Shown here: positions 1 through 6,026 of the stretch, one piece after another | How positions within the stretch are numbered: position 1 is the stretch's first letter | Layout of the letters: each line of letters begins with the position of its first letter | Origin: Paracoccaceae bacterium | GTDB taxonomy: Bacteria; Pseudomonadota; Alphaproteobacteria; Rhodobacterales; Rhodobacteraceae | Assembly: GCA_024304875.1 (NCBI GenBank) | Contig: JAMWZF010000092.1 | Span: forward strand, 1 to 9,811 | DNA: 9,811 bases | Direction: 5' to 3' | Translations under genes and position numbers: made by a program | Notes under the pieces: generated by a model | Told to the model about the DNA's origin: nothing | Database searches by the model: none | What the model saw: the letters and a program-made list of their open reading frames with translations, nothing else

Positions 1-522
1 GCGCATGACAGCGGCCCCATCGCGTTCCGTTACCCGCGGGGCGAAGGCGAGGGCGTGCCCCTGCCCGAGGTGGGCGAGGTGCTGGAGATCGGCAAGGGCC
101 GGGTCCTGCAGGAGGGCGACGACGTCGCGCTCCTGTCCTTCGGTGCGCATCTTGGGGAGTGCCGCAAGGCGACGGCGGCGCTGGAGGCGCGGGGCCTGTC
201 GGTGACGCTGGCCGACGCGCGCTTTGCCAAGCCCTTCGACCAGGCTCTTGTGCGCCGGCTGGTGCGGGATCACCGGGCGCTGGTGACGGTGGAGCAGGGG
301 GCCGAAGGCGGCTTCGGCGCCCGAGTGCTGCACTGGCTGGCGAACCACGGCCTGCTCGGCGGCAAGTGCCAGGTCCGCACGATGACCCTGCCGGACCGCT
401 TCATCCAGCAGGCCGCGCCGGACGCGATGTATGTCGAGGCCGGGCTGACCGCGGTGGACATCGCCGCAACGGCGGCAGAGGCGGCGGGGCTGGGAACGGA
501 CGCGCGGCAGGGCGTGATCTGA
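1..522 (+). CDS. dxs: 1-deoxy-D-xylulose-5-phosphate synthase, C-terminal part (partial)
   Basis: Frame 1 is open from the window edge to TGA at 520-522, giving the last 173 residues of a protein normally about 640 long. The enzyme is thiamine-diphosphate dependent and condenses pyruvate with glyceraldehyde-3-phosphate to DXP, the first step of the MEP isoprenoid pathway. The start of the visible part contains PIAFRYPRGEG, a signature near the end of the central (Pyr) transketolase domain. It is followed by the C-terminal transketolase domain with LEIGKGRVLQEGDDVALLSF, DARFAKPFD, VTVEQGAEGGFG and LPDRFI. The GTG at 55 is internal, because family-specific sequence is already readable upstream. 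The gene converges on idi across a hairpin-rich gap of 119 bp. A PGC-linked dxs next to idi is known in Rhodobacter, where it supplies precursors for carotenoids and the bacteriochlorophyll tail. I am confident of the family; the upstream gene structure is outside the window. Confidence 0.95.
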   Translation, partial: AHDSGPIAFRYPRGEGEGVPLPEVGEVLEIGKGRVLQEGDDVALLSFGAHLGECRKATAALEARGLSVTLADARFAKPFDQALVRRLVRDHRALVTVEQGAEGGFGARVLHWLANHGLLGGKCQVRTMTLPDRFIQQAAPDAMYVEAGLTAVDIAATAAEAAGLGTDARQGVI

Positions 523-530
523 CGGCGGGG

Positions 531-587
531 GTGGGCCCGGACCCACCTCACATCGCCGAACAATCCGAGAGGTGGGTCCGGGCCCAC
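531..587. repeat. Long inverted repeat between convergent dxs and idi
   Basis: Arms 531-549 and 569-587 are a perfect 19-bp inverted repeat around a 19-nt loop. After one mismatch, three further pairs extend it to 527-591. Each arm is itself nearly palindromic (GTGGGCCCGGACCCAC), so alternative foldings exist. It starts 8 bp after the dxs stop codon. There is no T-run, so it is not a classical intrinsic terminator. It may end dxs transcription, protect the 3' end, or be a copy of a dispersed GC-rich repeat. The structure is seen directly; the role is inferred. Confidence 0.75.
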
Positions 588-592
588 GCCCC

Positions 593-633
593 ATGCGTCT
601 TCGAAGACGCATGACCGCGCTTTCGAAAGCGCG
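593..633. terminator. Two tandem perfect palindromes, probable bidirectional terminator region
   Basis: Positions 593-612 form a 20-bp perfect palindrome, and 616-633 form an 18-bp perfect palindrome. Both are centred on TTCGAA, and their 16-bp cores are 22 bp apart. The cores GCGTCTTCGAAGACGC and GCGCTTTCGAAAGCGC differ at two positions per arm, and both changes keep the pairing. They lie between the convergent stop codons of dxs and idi, so they would be transcribed from either side. They could form short stable hairpins that end or stabilise both mRNAs. No strong poly-T follows on either strand, so the terminator call is inferred from position and symmetry. Confidence 0.6.
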
Positions 634-641
634 TCTCTCCT

Positions 642-1172
642 TCAGGCCTGCGCCAGGTCCCCGAAGATCATGCCGCGATGCTCGGCGAGGTAGATCCGAA
701 GCCAGGGGGTGAAGTCACCCGACGCGCGGGCCACCCGCGCCGCCAATACGCCGATGTCGACCCACTCGGTCGCCATGACCTCCTCAGGGTCCGGCTCGAG
801 CGCAAGCACCTCTCCGGCCTCGGCCACGAAGATCTCCACCACCTCGTGCTCGATCAGGCCGCCGCCCACCTCGGCGCGGTACTCGACCTGGCCCGCCCGG
901 ACGGGAGCGAGGCCGGTTATCCCCAGTTCCTCCCGCAGCCGCCGCACCGCACAGGCGGCGGCGTCTTCGCCCCAAAGCGGGTGGGTGCAGCAGGTGTTCG
1001 CCCAGAGGCCGGGGGTGTGGTACTTGCCCATCGCCCGCTGCTGGATCAGCACCTCGGTCCCCCGCATCACGAAGACGCTCACCGCCTTGTGGCGCAGGCC
1101 CCGCCGGTGGACGTCCAGCTTGCCGACCGGCCGCAGCCGGCCGTCGACCCAGGCGGGGATAGGGGCGGTCAT
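642..1172 (-). CDS. idi: Isopentenyl-diphosphate delta-isomerase, type I
   Basis: This 176-residue Nudix-superfamily enzyme interconverts isopentenyl and dimethylallyl diphosphate, balancing precursors for geranylgeranyl diphosphate (bacteriochlorophyll tail and carotenoids). Visible signatures are NTCCTHP at 59-65, where Cys62 aligns with the catalytic cysteine of the type I family. Metal-ligand candidates are His22, His28 and His64. A Nudix-type helix RRLREELGI lies at 77-85, and EHE at 108-110 carries the glutamates used for metal binding and catalysis. The length matches Rhodobacter Idi. The ATG overlaps the bchP stop by four bases (ATGA, 1169-1172) and has no clear Shine-Dalgarno, so translation is probably coupled to bchP. 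As the last gene of the bchG-bch2-bchP-idi run it should share PpsR control from the bchG promoter (inference). Confidence 0.96.
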   Translation of the reverse strand: MTAPIPAWVDGRLRPVGKLDVHRRGLRHKAVSVFVMRGTEVLIQQRAMGKYHTPGLWANTCCTHPLWGEDAAACAVRRLREELGITGLAPVRAGQVEYRAEVGGGLIEHEVVEIFVAEAGEVLALEPDPEEVMATEWVDIGVLAARVARASGDFTPWLRIYLAEHRGMIFGDLAQA

Positions 1173-2347
1173 ACCCGCTCTGGGCTCACCAGCCCCCAGA
1201 GGTGGGCGATGTTCTTCAGCCCGATCTTGAGGTGGGCGAGGGGCCGGGATTTCACCAGCTCCTTGTTCATGTAGGCCTCGAAGGTCAGGCGCTGCACGTC
1301 GATGTCGTGGCAGAGCGAGACGAACCGCTCGCGCCGCTCGTCGGACTTGTAATAGGCGTTCTGCATCGCGCCGAGGACGCGGAAGACCTGCTTGTGCTCG
1401 CGCATGAAAAGCTGGCGGGCGAGGCGCAGGTCCTTGGCCCGGCCGGTGGTCAGGCGGGCCGCCGCCGCCGTGGCCGCGACCCGGCCGCCGACCATGGCGT
1501 AGTAGATGCCCTCGCCCGAGGAGGGGGCCACGACCCCCGCCGCGTCCCCGGCCAGCACCACGTCCGTCCCGTTGTCCCAGCGGTCGAGCGGCTTCAGCGG
1601 GATCGGCGCGCCCTCCTTGCGGATCGTCGGGCAGTCGGCGAGGCCCGAGGCGGTGCGCAGGGCGGCTGTCGCCTCCTTGAGGTCGACGCCCTTGACCATG
1701 CTCCCCATGCCGACGCTGGCCTTGCTCCCATGGGGAAAGACCCAGCCGTAGAAGTCGGGCGAGATCGCGCCGTCATAGACCACGTCGCAGCGGTCCGGGT
1801 GGTAGTCGCCGACCGGGCCCGGCGCCTCGATGATCTCGTGGTAGGCGATGACGTAGGGGATCTTGTCACCGCCCGGCACCTCGTCCCGCGCCACGTTCGA
1901 CCGCGCGCCATCGGCGCCGATGACGAGGCGGCAGGGCAGGGTGCGCGCCTCGCCGCTGGCCTTGTCGCGGTAGTGGACGGTGGGATGGCCGCTCTCGCGG
2001 GTGATCCCGGTGTATGTGCCGGTGACGCGTTCGGCGCCGGCCTCCGCCGCCCGGACGCGCAGGAAGTCGTCGAAATCCTCGCGGTCGACCATGCCGACGA
2101 AGCCGTTCTCGATCGGGATGTCGACCCGTCGGCCCTTGGGCGAGATCATGCGGGCGGTGGTGATCCTGGCGACCAGCTGGTCGTCGGGAATATGGAAATC
2201 ACGGATCAGCCGGGGCGGGATGGCGCCGCCGCAGGGCTTGATCCGCCCCTCGCGGTCCAGAAGCGCGACCGAATGGCCGGAGCGGGCGAGGTCTTCCGCG
2301 GCTGTGGCGCCCGAGGGGCCTCCTCCGACGACGACGACATCGAACAT
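1169..2347 (-). CDS. bchP: Geranylgeranyl bacteriochlorophyll reductase
   Basis: The 392-residue product is a flavoprotein of the geranylgeranyl reductase family. It reduces three double bonds of the geranylgeranyl tail (on bacteriochlorophyll or as the diphosphate) to phytyl, finishing bacteriochlorophyll a. Visible features are the N-terminal FAD-binding GGGPSG at 8-13 followed by the helix and DR at 31-32, KPCGGAIPP at 37-45, GADGARS at 144-150, and the flavin-contacting GDAAG at 267-271 followed by SSGEGIYYA. A longer in-frame TTG start at 2368 exists. I chose ATG 2347 because the FAD fold begins at once, the length equals that of Rhodobacter BchP, and GGAG (2357-2360 on the reverse strand) sits 9 nt upstream. 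The gene starts 4 nt after the bch2 stop and overlaps idi by ATGA, which indicates an operon. Confidence 0.96.
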   Translation of the reverse strand: MFDVVVVGGGPSGATAAEDLARSGHSVALLDREGRIKPCGGAIPPRLIRDFHIPDDQLVARITTARMISPKGRRVDIPIENGFVGMVDREDFDDFLRVRAAEAGAERVTGTYTGITRESGHPTVHYRDKASGEARTLPCRLVIGADGARSNVARDEVPGGDKIPYVIAYHEIIEAPGPVGDYHPDRCDVVYDGAISPDFYGWVFPHGSKASVGMGSMVKGVDLKEATAALRTASGLADCPTIRKEGAPIPLKPLDRWDNGTDVVLAGDAAGVVAPSSGEGIYYAMVGGRVAATAAAARLTTGRAKDLRLARQLFMREHKQVFRVLGAMQNAYYKSDERRERFVSLCHDIDVQRLTFEAYMNKELVKSRPLAHLKIGLKNIAHLWGLVSPERV

Positions 2348-2351
2348 GGGC

Positions 2352-3596
2352 CTATTCTCCCGGGACAAGCGCCGGCTTGGGCGCGGTTATGAGCCGCTCG
2401 GCGACGAGCGCCGCGGCGATGAAGAGGACGGCCTCCAGCCCGAAGACCACGGCGTAGGCGGTCTCGAGCGGCAGGGCGACGCGGGCGGCGTCGAGGATGC
2501 CGGTGGCGATGAGGCCCGCGAGGCCCGCCGCCACCGCCTGCGCCGCGCCGAAGACGCCCATCCGCGTGCCCGTCGCGCCTGCTCTGGCGGCGGCAAGGCG
2601 CATCATCGAGCCGATGGCCCCGACGACGAAAAGCCCGTTTCCGAGGCCGAGCACCAGGGTGAAGGGCATCAGCGCCAGCCCGGCGCCGAGGCCGACGAGG
2701 CCGAGGGCCGAGATCACGCAGCCCGCGATGGCCCAGAGCCGGAGCGAGCCGAGCCGGAGGGTCGACAGGACCCCGGCGCCGATCATGCCGATGAGGGCCG
2801 CGCCGTCCTTGGCGCCGGAGAGTTTGGTGGAATCCTCGGGTCCGAAGCCGTGGACGTGGCCCATGAAGGGCTCCAGCACCAGTTCGGAGAGGTAGAAGGC
2901 AAGGATCGACAGGAACACGAAGCCGGTGAAGGCGCGCGCCGCCGGGTCGGCCCAGGTGGCGCGGAGGGCGGGCATCAGCTTCGGCTCTTCGGCCGGGGCG
3001 GCGGGGCCGAGGCGGCGCTCGACACCCACGACCGCGAGGGCGGAGAGGAAGAACGCGATCCCGGCGACGCAGGCAACGACGGTGAACAGCCGCTCGGGCG
3101 AGTAAGGGTCGAGCGCGATGCCGGTGCCGATGGAAGTCACGATGGCGCCGAGGATCAGCATGAGCCAGGCGAGGGTGGCGGCGGCCCCCTTGCGCGCGTC
3201 GGGCGCGGCGGTGGCGAGGAGGGCGAGGAAGGAGGTGCCGCCCGCGCCGATGCCGAGGCCGATCAGGGCGTAGGCCACGATCCAGAGGATCAGCGCGGCG
3301 GGGCCGGTCAGGTGGGCGATGCCCCAGGCGGTGAGCACCAGCCCAAGACCGACCACTGCGATCCCGCCGAGGACGAACGGCGTCCGCCCACCCCGGGCAT
3401 CGGACCGGTGCCCCCAGACGGGACGGGTCAACTGCACCGCGTAGTGCAGGGCGACGAGCAGGCCGGGGAGGAGCGCGGGCAGGGCCAGTTCCACCGTCAT
3501 CAGCCGGTTGAAGAGGTTCACCGGCAGGGCCGTCATGCCGCCGATGGCCGCGTTGGCGAGGCAGAGCCTCAGGATCGTGCTCCAGCCGGCGGTCAT
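2352..3596 (-). CDS. bch2: PucC-family MFS-like membrane protein (Bch2 / ORF428 type)
   Basis: This 414-residue, highly hydrophobic protein has about twelve predicted membrane segments in two halves, split by a polar loop near 193-218 (VERRLG to TWADP). It belongs to the PucC/LhaA/Bch2 branch of the major facilitator superfamily. The signature after segment 2 is RPVWGHRSDARGGRTPFVLGG without its last residue (about 58-77), resembling MFS motif A. Family members are thought to help light-harvesting complex assembly or pigment handling; the substrate of Bch2 is not established. The ATG at 3596 overlaps the bchG stop (ATGA, 3593-3596), and the stop lies 4 nt before bchP. The frame stays open upstream to 4400, but that part is antisense-like sequence within bchG and has no PucC similarity, so the overlap start is preferred. 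The position between bchG and bchP matches Rhodobacter ORF428/ORF427. Confidence 0.92.
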   Translation of the reverse strand: MTAGWSTILRLCLANAAIGGMTALPVNLFNRLMTVELALPALLPGLLVALHYAVQLTRPVWGHRSDARGGRTPFVLGGIAVVGLGLVLTAWGIAHLTGPAALILWIVAYALIGLGIGAGGTSFLALLATAAPDARKGAAATLAWLMLILGAIVTSIGTGIALDPYSPERLFTVVACVAGIAFFLSALAVVGVERRLGPAAPAEEPKLMPALRATWADPAARAFTGFVFLSILAFYLSELVLEPFMGHVHGFGPEDSTKLSGAKDGAALIGMIGAGVLSTLRLGSLRLWAIAGCVISALGLVGLGAGLALMPFTLVLGLGNGLFVVGAIGSMMRLAAARAGATGTRMGVFGAAQAVAAGLAGLIATGILDAARVALPLETAYAVVFGLEAVLFIAAALVAERLITAPKPALVPGE

Positions 3597-4501
3597 GCCA
3601 GCCCCCGGAGCGCGAAGGCCGCGACCATCATGCCGGTGATGTAGAGAAGGACTCCGGTGCCATTGTACCATGGCGCTTTCTCCTTGGGATCGCGCAGCAT
3701 CACGCGCATGGCGAGGGCCTGGGCCGCGAGGAGGGCGGCGATGGCGAGGGCGTGCCACGGACGGTCCCAGAGGGCGAGCAGGGCGATGACCACCGCCTGC
3801 GGCAGGGCCATGACGGCGCAGGCCACGCGGGCGGCGCGGTGGGGCCCGAGGGTGACGGGAAGCGAGCGCACGCCTGTCTGAAGGTCGCCCTTCAAAGCCT
3901 TGAAATCGTTCAGCGTCATGATGCCGTGGGCGCCGATGCCGTAGAGCAGGGCCACCAGAAGGACCTCGCCCGAAGGCGCTCCGGCGGAGAGCACGGCGGC
4001 CCCGGTGATCCAGGGGAGCGTCTCGTAGGACAGGCCGACGAGGCCGGGACCGAGGATGCCTGACCGTTTCAGGCGGACCGGCTCGGCCGAATAGGCCCAT
4101 GCGGCGAGAACGCCGAGGCAGGTGGCGGCAAAGCCGTAGGGCCCGAGCTGCCAGCCGAGCACGAGCGCCACTCCGGACATCGCCAGCGCCACGAACAGCC
4201 CCCAGCGGCCCGGCACCCGGCCCGAAGGGATCGGTCGGTCCGGCTCGTTGATCGCGTCCACCTCGCGGTCGCACCAGTCGTTCGCGGCCTGGCTCATTCC
4301 GCAGACCGCCGGACCCGCCAGCAGCACGCCAAGAAGCACCAGCCCCCAGTGGCCCGCAAAGGGCTGACCCGAGGCGACGAGGCCGCAGAGGTAGGCCCAC
4401 ATCGGCGGGAACCAGGTGATCGGTTTGATCAGGGTGAGAAGGGCCCGCGGCTCCGGCCAGCGGCGGGGCAGGGCGACTGTCAGGTTGGCGACATCGGACA
4501 T
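3593..4501 (-). CDS. bchG: Bacteriochlorophyll synthase (geranylgeranyl transferase)
   Basis: This 302-residue integral membrane prenyltransferase of the UbiA superfamily esterifies bacteriochlorophyllide a with geranylgeranyl diphosphate. The first aspartate-rich motif reads NDWCDREVD at 74-82, followed by DRPIPSGR at 88-95. The second prenyl-diphosphate motif is NDFKALKGD, about two-thirds along. KPITWFPPMWAYLCG near residue 26 is typical of BchG/ChlG. The length equals R. sphaeroides BchG. The ATG at 4501 fits the family N-terminus, but the 20 nt before it hold no Shine-Dalgarno-like sequence. They contain a TGT-N12-ACA box instead. The gene is first in the bchG-bch2-bchP-idi run and its stop overlaps the bch2 start. 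Confidence 0.96.
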   Translation of the reverse strand: MSDVANLTVALPRRWPEPRALLTLIKPITWFPPMWAYLCGLVASGQPFAGHWGLVLLGVLLAGPAVCGMSQAANDWCDREVDAINEPDRPIPSGRVPGRWGLFVALAMSGVALVLGWQLGPYGFAATCLGVLAAWAYSAEPVRLKRSGILGPGLVGLSYETLPWITGAAVLSAGAPSGEVLLVALLYGIGAHGIMTLNDFKALKGDLQTGVRSLPVTLGPHRAARVACAVMALPQAVVIALLALWDRPWHALAIAALLAAQALAMRVMLRDPKEKAPWYNGTGVLLYITGMMVAAFALRGLA

Positions 4502-4503
4502 AC

Positions 4504-4521
4504 TGTCAGCTTAAGATGACA
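4504..4521. promoter_or_regulatory. PpsR/CrtJ-type operator, proximal to bchG
   Basis: TGTCAGCTTAAGATGACA is an exact TGT-N12-ACA with the extended TGTC-N10-GACA dyad known for PpsR/CrtJ. It ends 3 bp upstream of the bchG start codon and covers the putative -10 (TGTCAT on the minus strand). Direct sequence match; binding is inferred. Confidence 0.85.
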
Positions 4522-4544
4522 GCCCGCGTCGCGGCAAGTGTAAA
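4516..4544 (-). promoter_or_regulatory. Putative sigma70-type promoter of the bchG operon
   Basis: On the minus strand TTTACA (4544-4539) and TGTCAT (4521-4516) are separated by exactly 17 bp. Each hexamer lies inside one of the two PpsR boxes, the arrangement known from repressed bch promoters. The predicted transcript would start only about 8 nt before the ATG. The -10 is weak (4 of 6 matches), so this is tentative. Confidence 0.5.
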
Positions 4545-4556
4545 TCAGGGCTGACA
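4539..4556. promoter_or_regulatory. PpsR/CrtJ-type operator, distal to bchG
   Basis: TGTAAATCAGGGCTGACA is a second exact TGT-N12-ACA box. Its centre is 35 bp from the first. It overlaps the putative -35 (TTTACA on the minus strand) and begins the gap just after the ppsR stop codon. Paired boxes suit the cooperative tetramer binding described for CrtJ/PpsR. Confidence 0.8.
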
Positions 4557-4560
4557 GCCG

Positions 4561-5976
4561 TCAGTCGTCCCGCTTGAGCAGGCCGTACTTGCGCAGTTTG
4601 ACGTAGAGCGACTGGCGCGACAGGCCCAGCATCTCGGCCGCCGCCACGCGGTTGTTCATCGTCAGCTCGACGGCCGTCTCGATGCACATGCGCTCGACCA
4701 CGTTGGTCGTCTCGGCGACGATCTCCTTGAGAGTGGCGGAGCCGACGAGTTCCATCAGAGAGCGGACGTTGTCGTCCGAGACGGGCACGATGGAGGGGCG
4801 CTGGGTCTCGGTCCGGCTGAGGTCGCGGATGACGAAGGCGAAGACCTCGTCGGCACCCGCCTTGAGCGCGGTCACGGCGATCTCGGCCGAGCGGGGCGCC
4901 GCGTAATCGCCCACCAGCTTGGTCACATAGGCGCGCATCCGGCCGGTCCGCTGGGCGTTCTCGGTCAGGACCTTGAGATCGACGGACCCGCGGTCGAGGA
5001 AATCGGCAAGACTGCGGCCCCGGACCTTGAGGTCGTGGGCCGCCTCGATCTGTTCGAGGAACCCCTCGTTCAGGGAGAGGATCATGCCGTTCCGGTCGGT
5101 GAAGACGATGCCGTCCGGGCCCTGATCGAACAGGGCGTGCAGGTTACGGGTGAGGCCGTCCGCCGCCGCGACGGCATCCTCGACCGGGTCGATCCGAAGG
5201 AGCATCACCCGCTCGCCCGCGGCGCGGAAGACGGTCGGGCGCAGGCGGACTTCGGGAACGCCCCCCGACAGCTTCGTGGTCACCGGGGCGGGATGTTCGG
5301 CCATCGCCTGGGCCTGCAATTCCTCGAGCAGGGTGCCCTTGCGGCGCGACTCGAACCGGTCGAGCAGCCGCGTGCCGACGAGGTCGTTGCGGCTGCGGCC
5401 GAAGATGCGGGCGGCAAGGGGGTTCACCTCGGTCATCAGGCCGGTACCGAGAGAGACGAAGACCACCGCATCACGGGTGGCTTCGAGCAGGACCCGGAAG
5501 CGCGTGTCGTATTCGCGCTGAACCTCGTAGTCCCGCTCGAGCGCGAGTTGGGCCTGGACAAGCTGCTGCTGCATCTCGGCGATGGGGCGCAGGTCGCGTC
5601 CGAGCAGCAGGATCGCGCCGTCCGGTCCGATCCGGTGGAAGGAGTAGCGCACCGGCAGCTCCAGCCGGCCGTCGCGCAGCGTGTGGTTCAGCTCGAGCGG
5701 GCGGACCGGTCGATCCGAGGTGAGAAACTCGCTCAACCGCTCCTCGAACTTGCGGATGCTCTCGTGGGTGAGAAGGGCTCGCAGGTCCTTGCCCTCGGCG
5801 CTGTCGAGGGCGGCGAAATCGCTGTTGGCGGGGTTCACCATGACGGCCAGCACCCGGCCCTCGTCGGAAATGACGACGCCGGCGTCCGAGATCTCGGCGA
5901 TGATGTCGCCAAGGATCTCGGGGGCAATCAGGGGGATGGCCCCGCTGCTCCAGTATTTGGCGCCTCGCGACGTCAT
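4561..5976 (-). CDS. ppsR: Transcriptional regulator PpsR (CrtJ), aerobic repressor of photosynthesis genes
   Basis: This 471-residue DNA-binding repressor blocks bch, crt and puc promoters under oxygen. The N-terminus SRGAKYWSSGAIPLIAPE is a PpsR hallmark. Domain order is an N-terminal PAS-like domain (about 20-130), a helical Q-linker (about 132-162), PAS1 (about 160-265), PAS2 (about 275-390) and a C-terminal Fis-type helix-turn-helix (about 443-465, NRVAAAEMLGLSRQSLYVKL). The only cysteine is Cys431, 40 residues from the end, matching Cys424 of R. sphaeroides PpsR. The partner Cys251 has no counterpart; the equivalent stretch reads RVMLLRID. I chose ATG 5976 for the family N-terminus. It lacks a Shine-Dalgarno and overlaps the stop of a 16-codon ORF by ATGA. 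The in-frame ATG at 6081 would run into ppaA and add non-family residues. ppsR lies downstream of ppaA on the same strand and next to the bchG operators. Confidence 0.95.
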   Translation of the reverse strand: MTSRGAKYWSSGAIPLIAPEILGDIIAEISDAGVVISDEGRVLAVMVNPANSDFAALDSAEGKDLRALLTHESIRKFEERLSEFLTSDRPVRPLELNHTLRDGRLELPVRYSFHRIGPDGAILLLGRDLRPIAEMQQQLVQAQLALERDYEVQREYDTRFRVLLEATRDAVVFVSLGTGLMTEVNPLAARIFGRSRNDLVGTRLLDRFESRRKGTLLEELQAQAMAEHPAPVTTKLSGGVPEVRLRPTVFRAAGERVMLLRIDPVEDAVAAADGLTRNLHALFDQGPDGIVFTDRNGMILSLNEGFLEQIEAAHDLKVRGRSLADFLDRGSVDLKVLTENAQRTGRMRAYVTKLVGDYAAPRSAEIAVTALKAGADEVFAFVIRDLSRTETQRPSIVPVSDDNVRSLMELVGSATLKEIVAETTNVVERMCIETAVELTMNNRVAAAEMLGLSRQSLYVKLRKYGLLKRDD

Positions 5977-6023
5977 GACGGCGCCATGCTGTCCGGGCGC
6001 CCGATGCCGCGTCGCGAAGTCAT
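5973..6023 (-). CDS. Possible 16-codon leader ORF ahead of ppsR
   Basis: ATG at 6023 follows AGGAG (reverse strand 6035-6031) with 7-nt spacing, 3 nt after the ppaA stop. It encodes MTSRRGIGRPDSMAPS and stops with TGA at 5975-5973, overlapping the ppsR ATG by ATGA. The first 18 bases match the first 18 bases of ppsR at 15 positions, in another frame. It may translationally couple ppaA to ppsR, or be chance. Peptide function is unknown. Confidence 0.4.
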   Translation of the reverse strand: MTSRRGIGRPDSMAPS

Positions 6024-6026
6024 CGT

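Noticed and set aside
593..633. CRISPR-like or IS-end interpretation of the repeats near dxs/idi
   Set aside because: There are only two short palindromes with no regular spacer array, no transposase fragment and no target-site duplication.
2348..2368. TTG start for bchP seven codons upstream
   Set aside because: ATG 2347 has GGAG at 9-nt spacing and gives the family N-terminus. The TTG lies inside bch2 coding sequence.
1202..3644. Long plus-strand open frames opposite bchP and bch2 (1202-2392 and 1980-3644)
   Set aside because: They lie antisense to clearly recognisable genes, and their translations are low-complexity (Gly, Arg, Ala, Asp-rich) with no domain pattern. Such frames are expected on the opposite strand of very GC-rich coding DNA.
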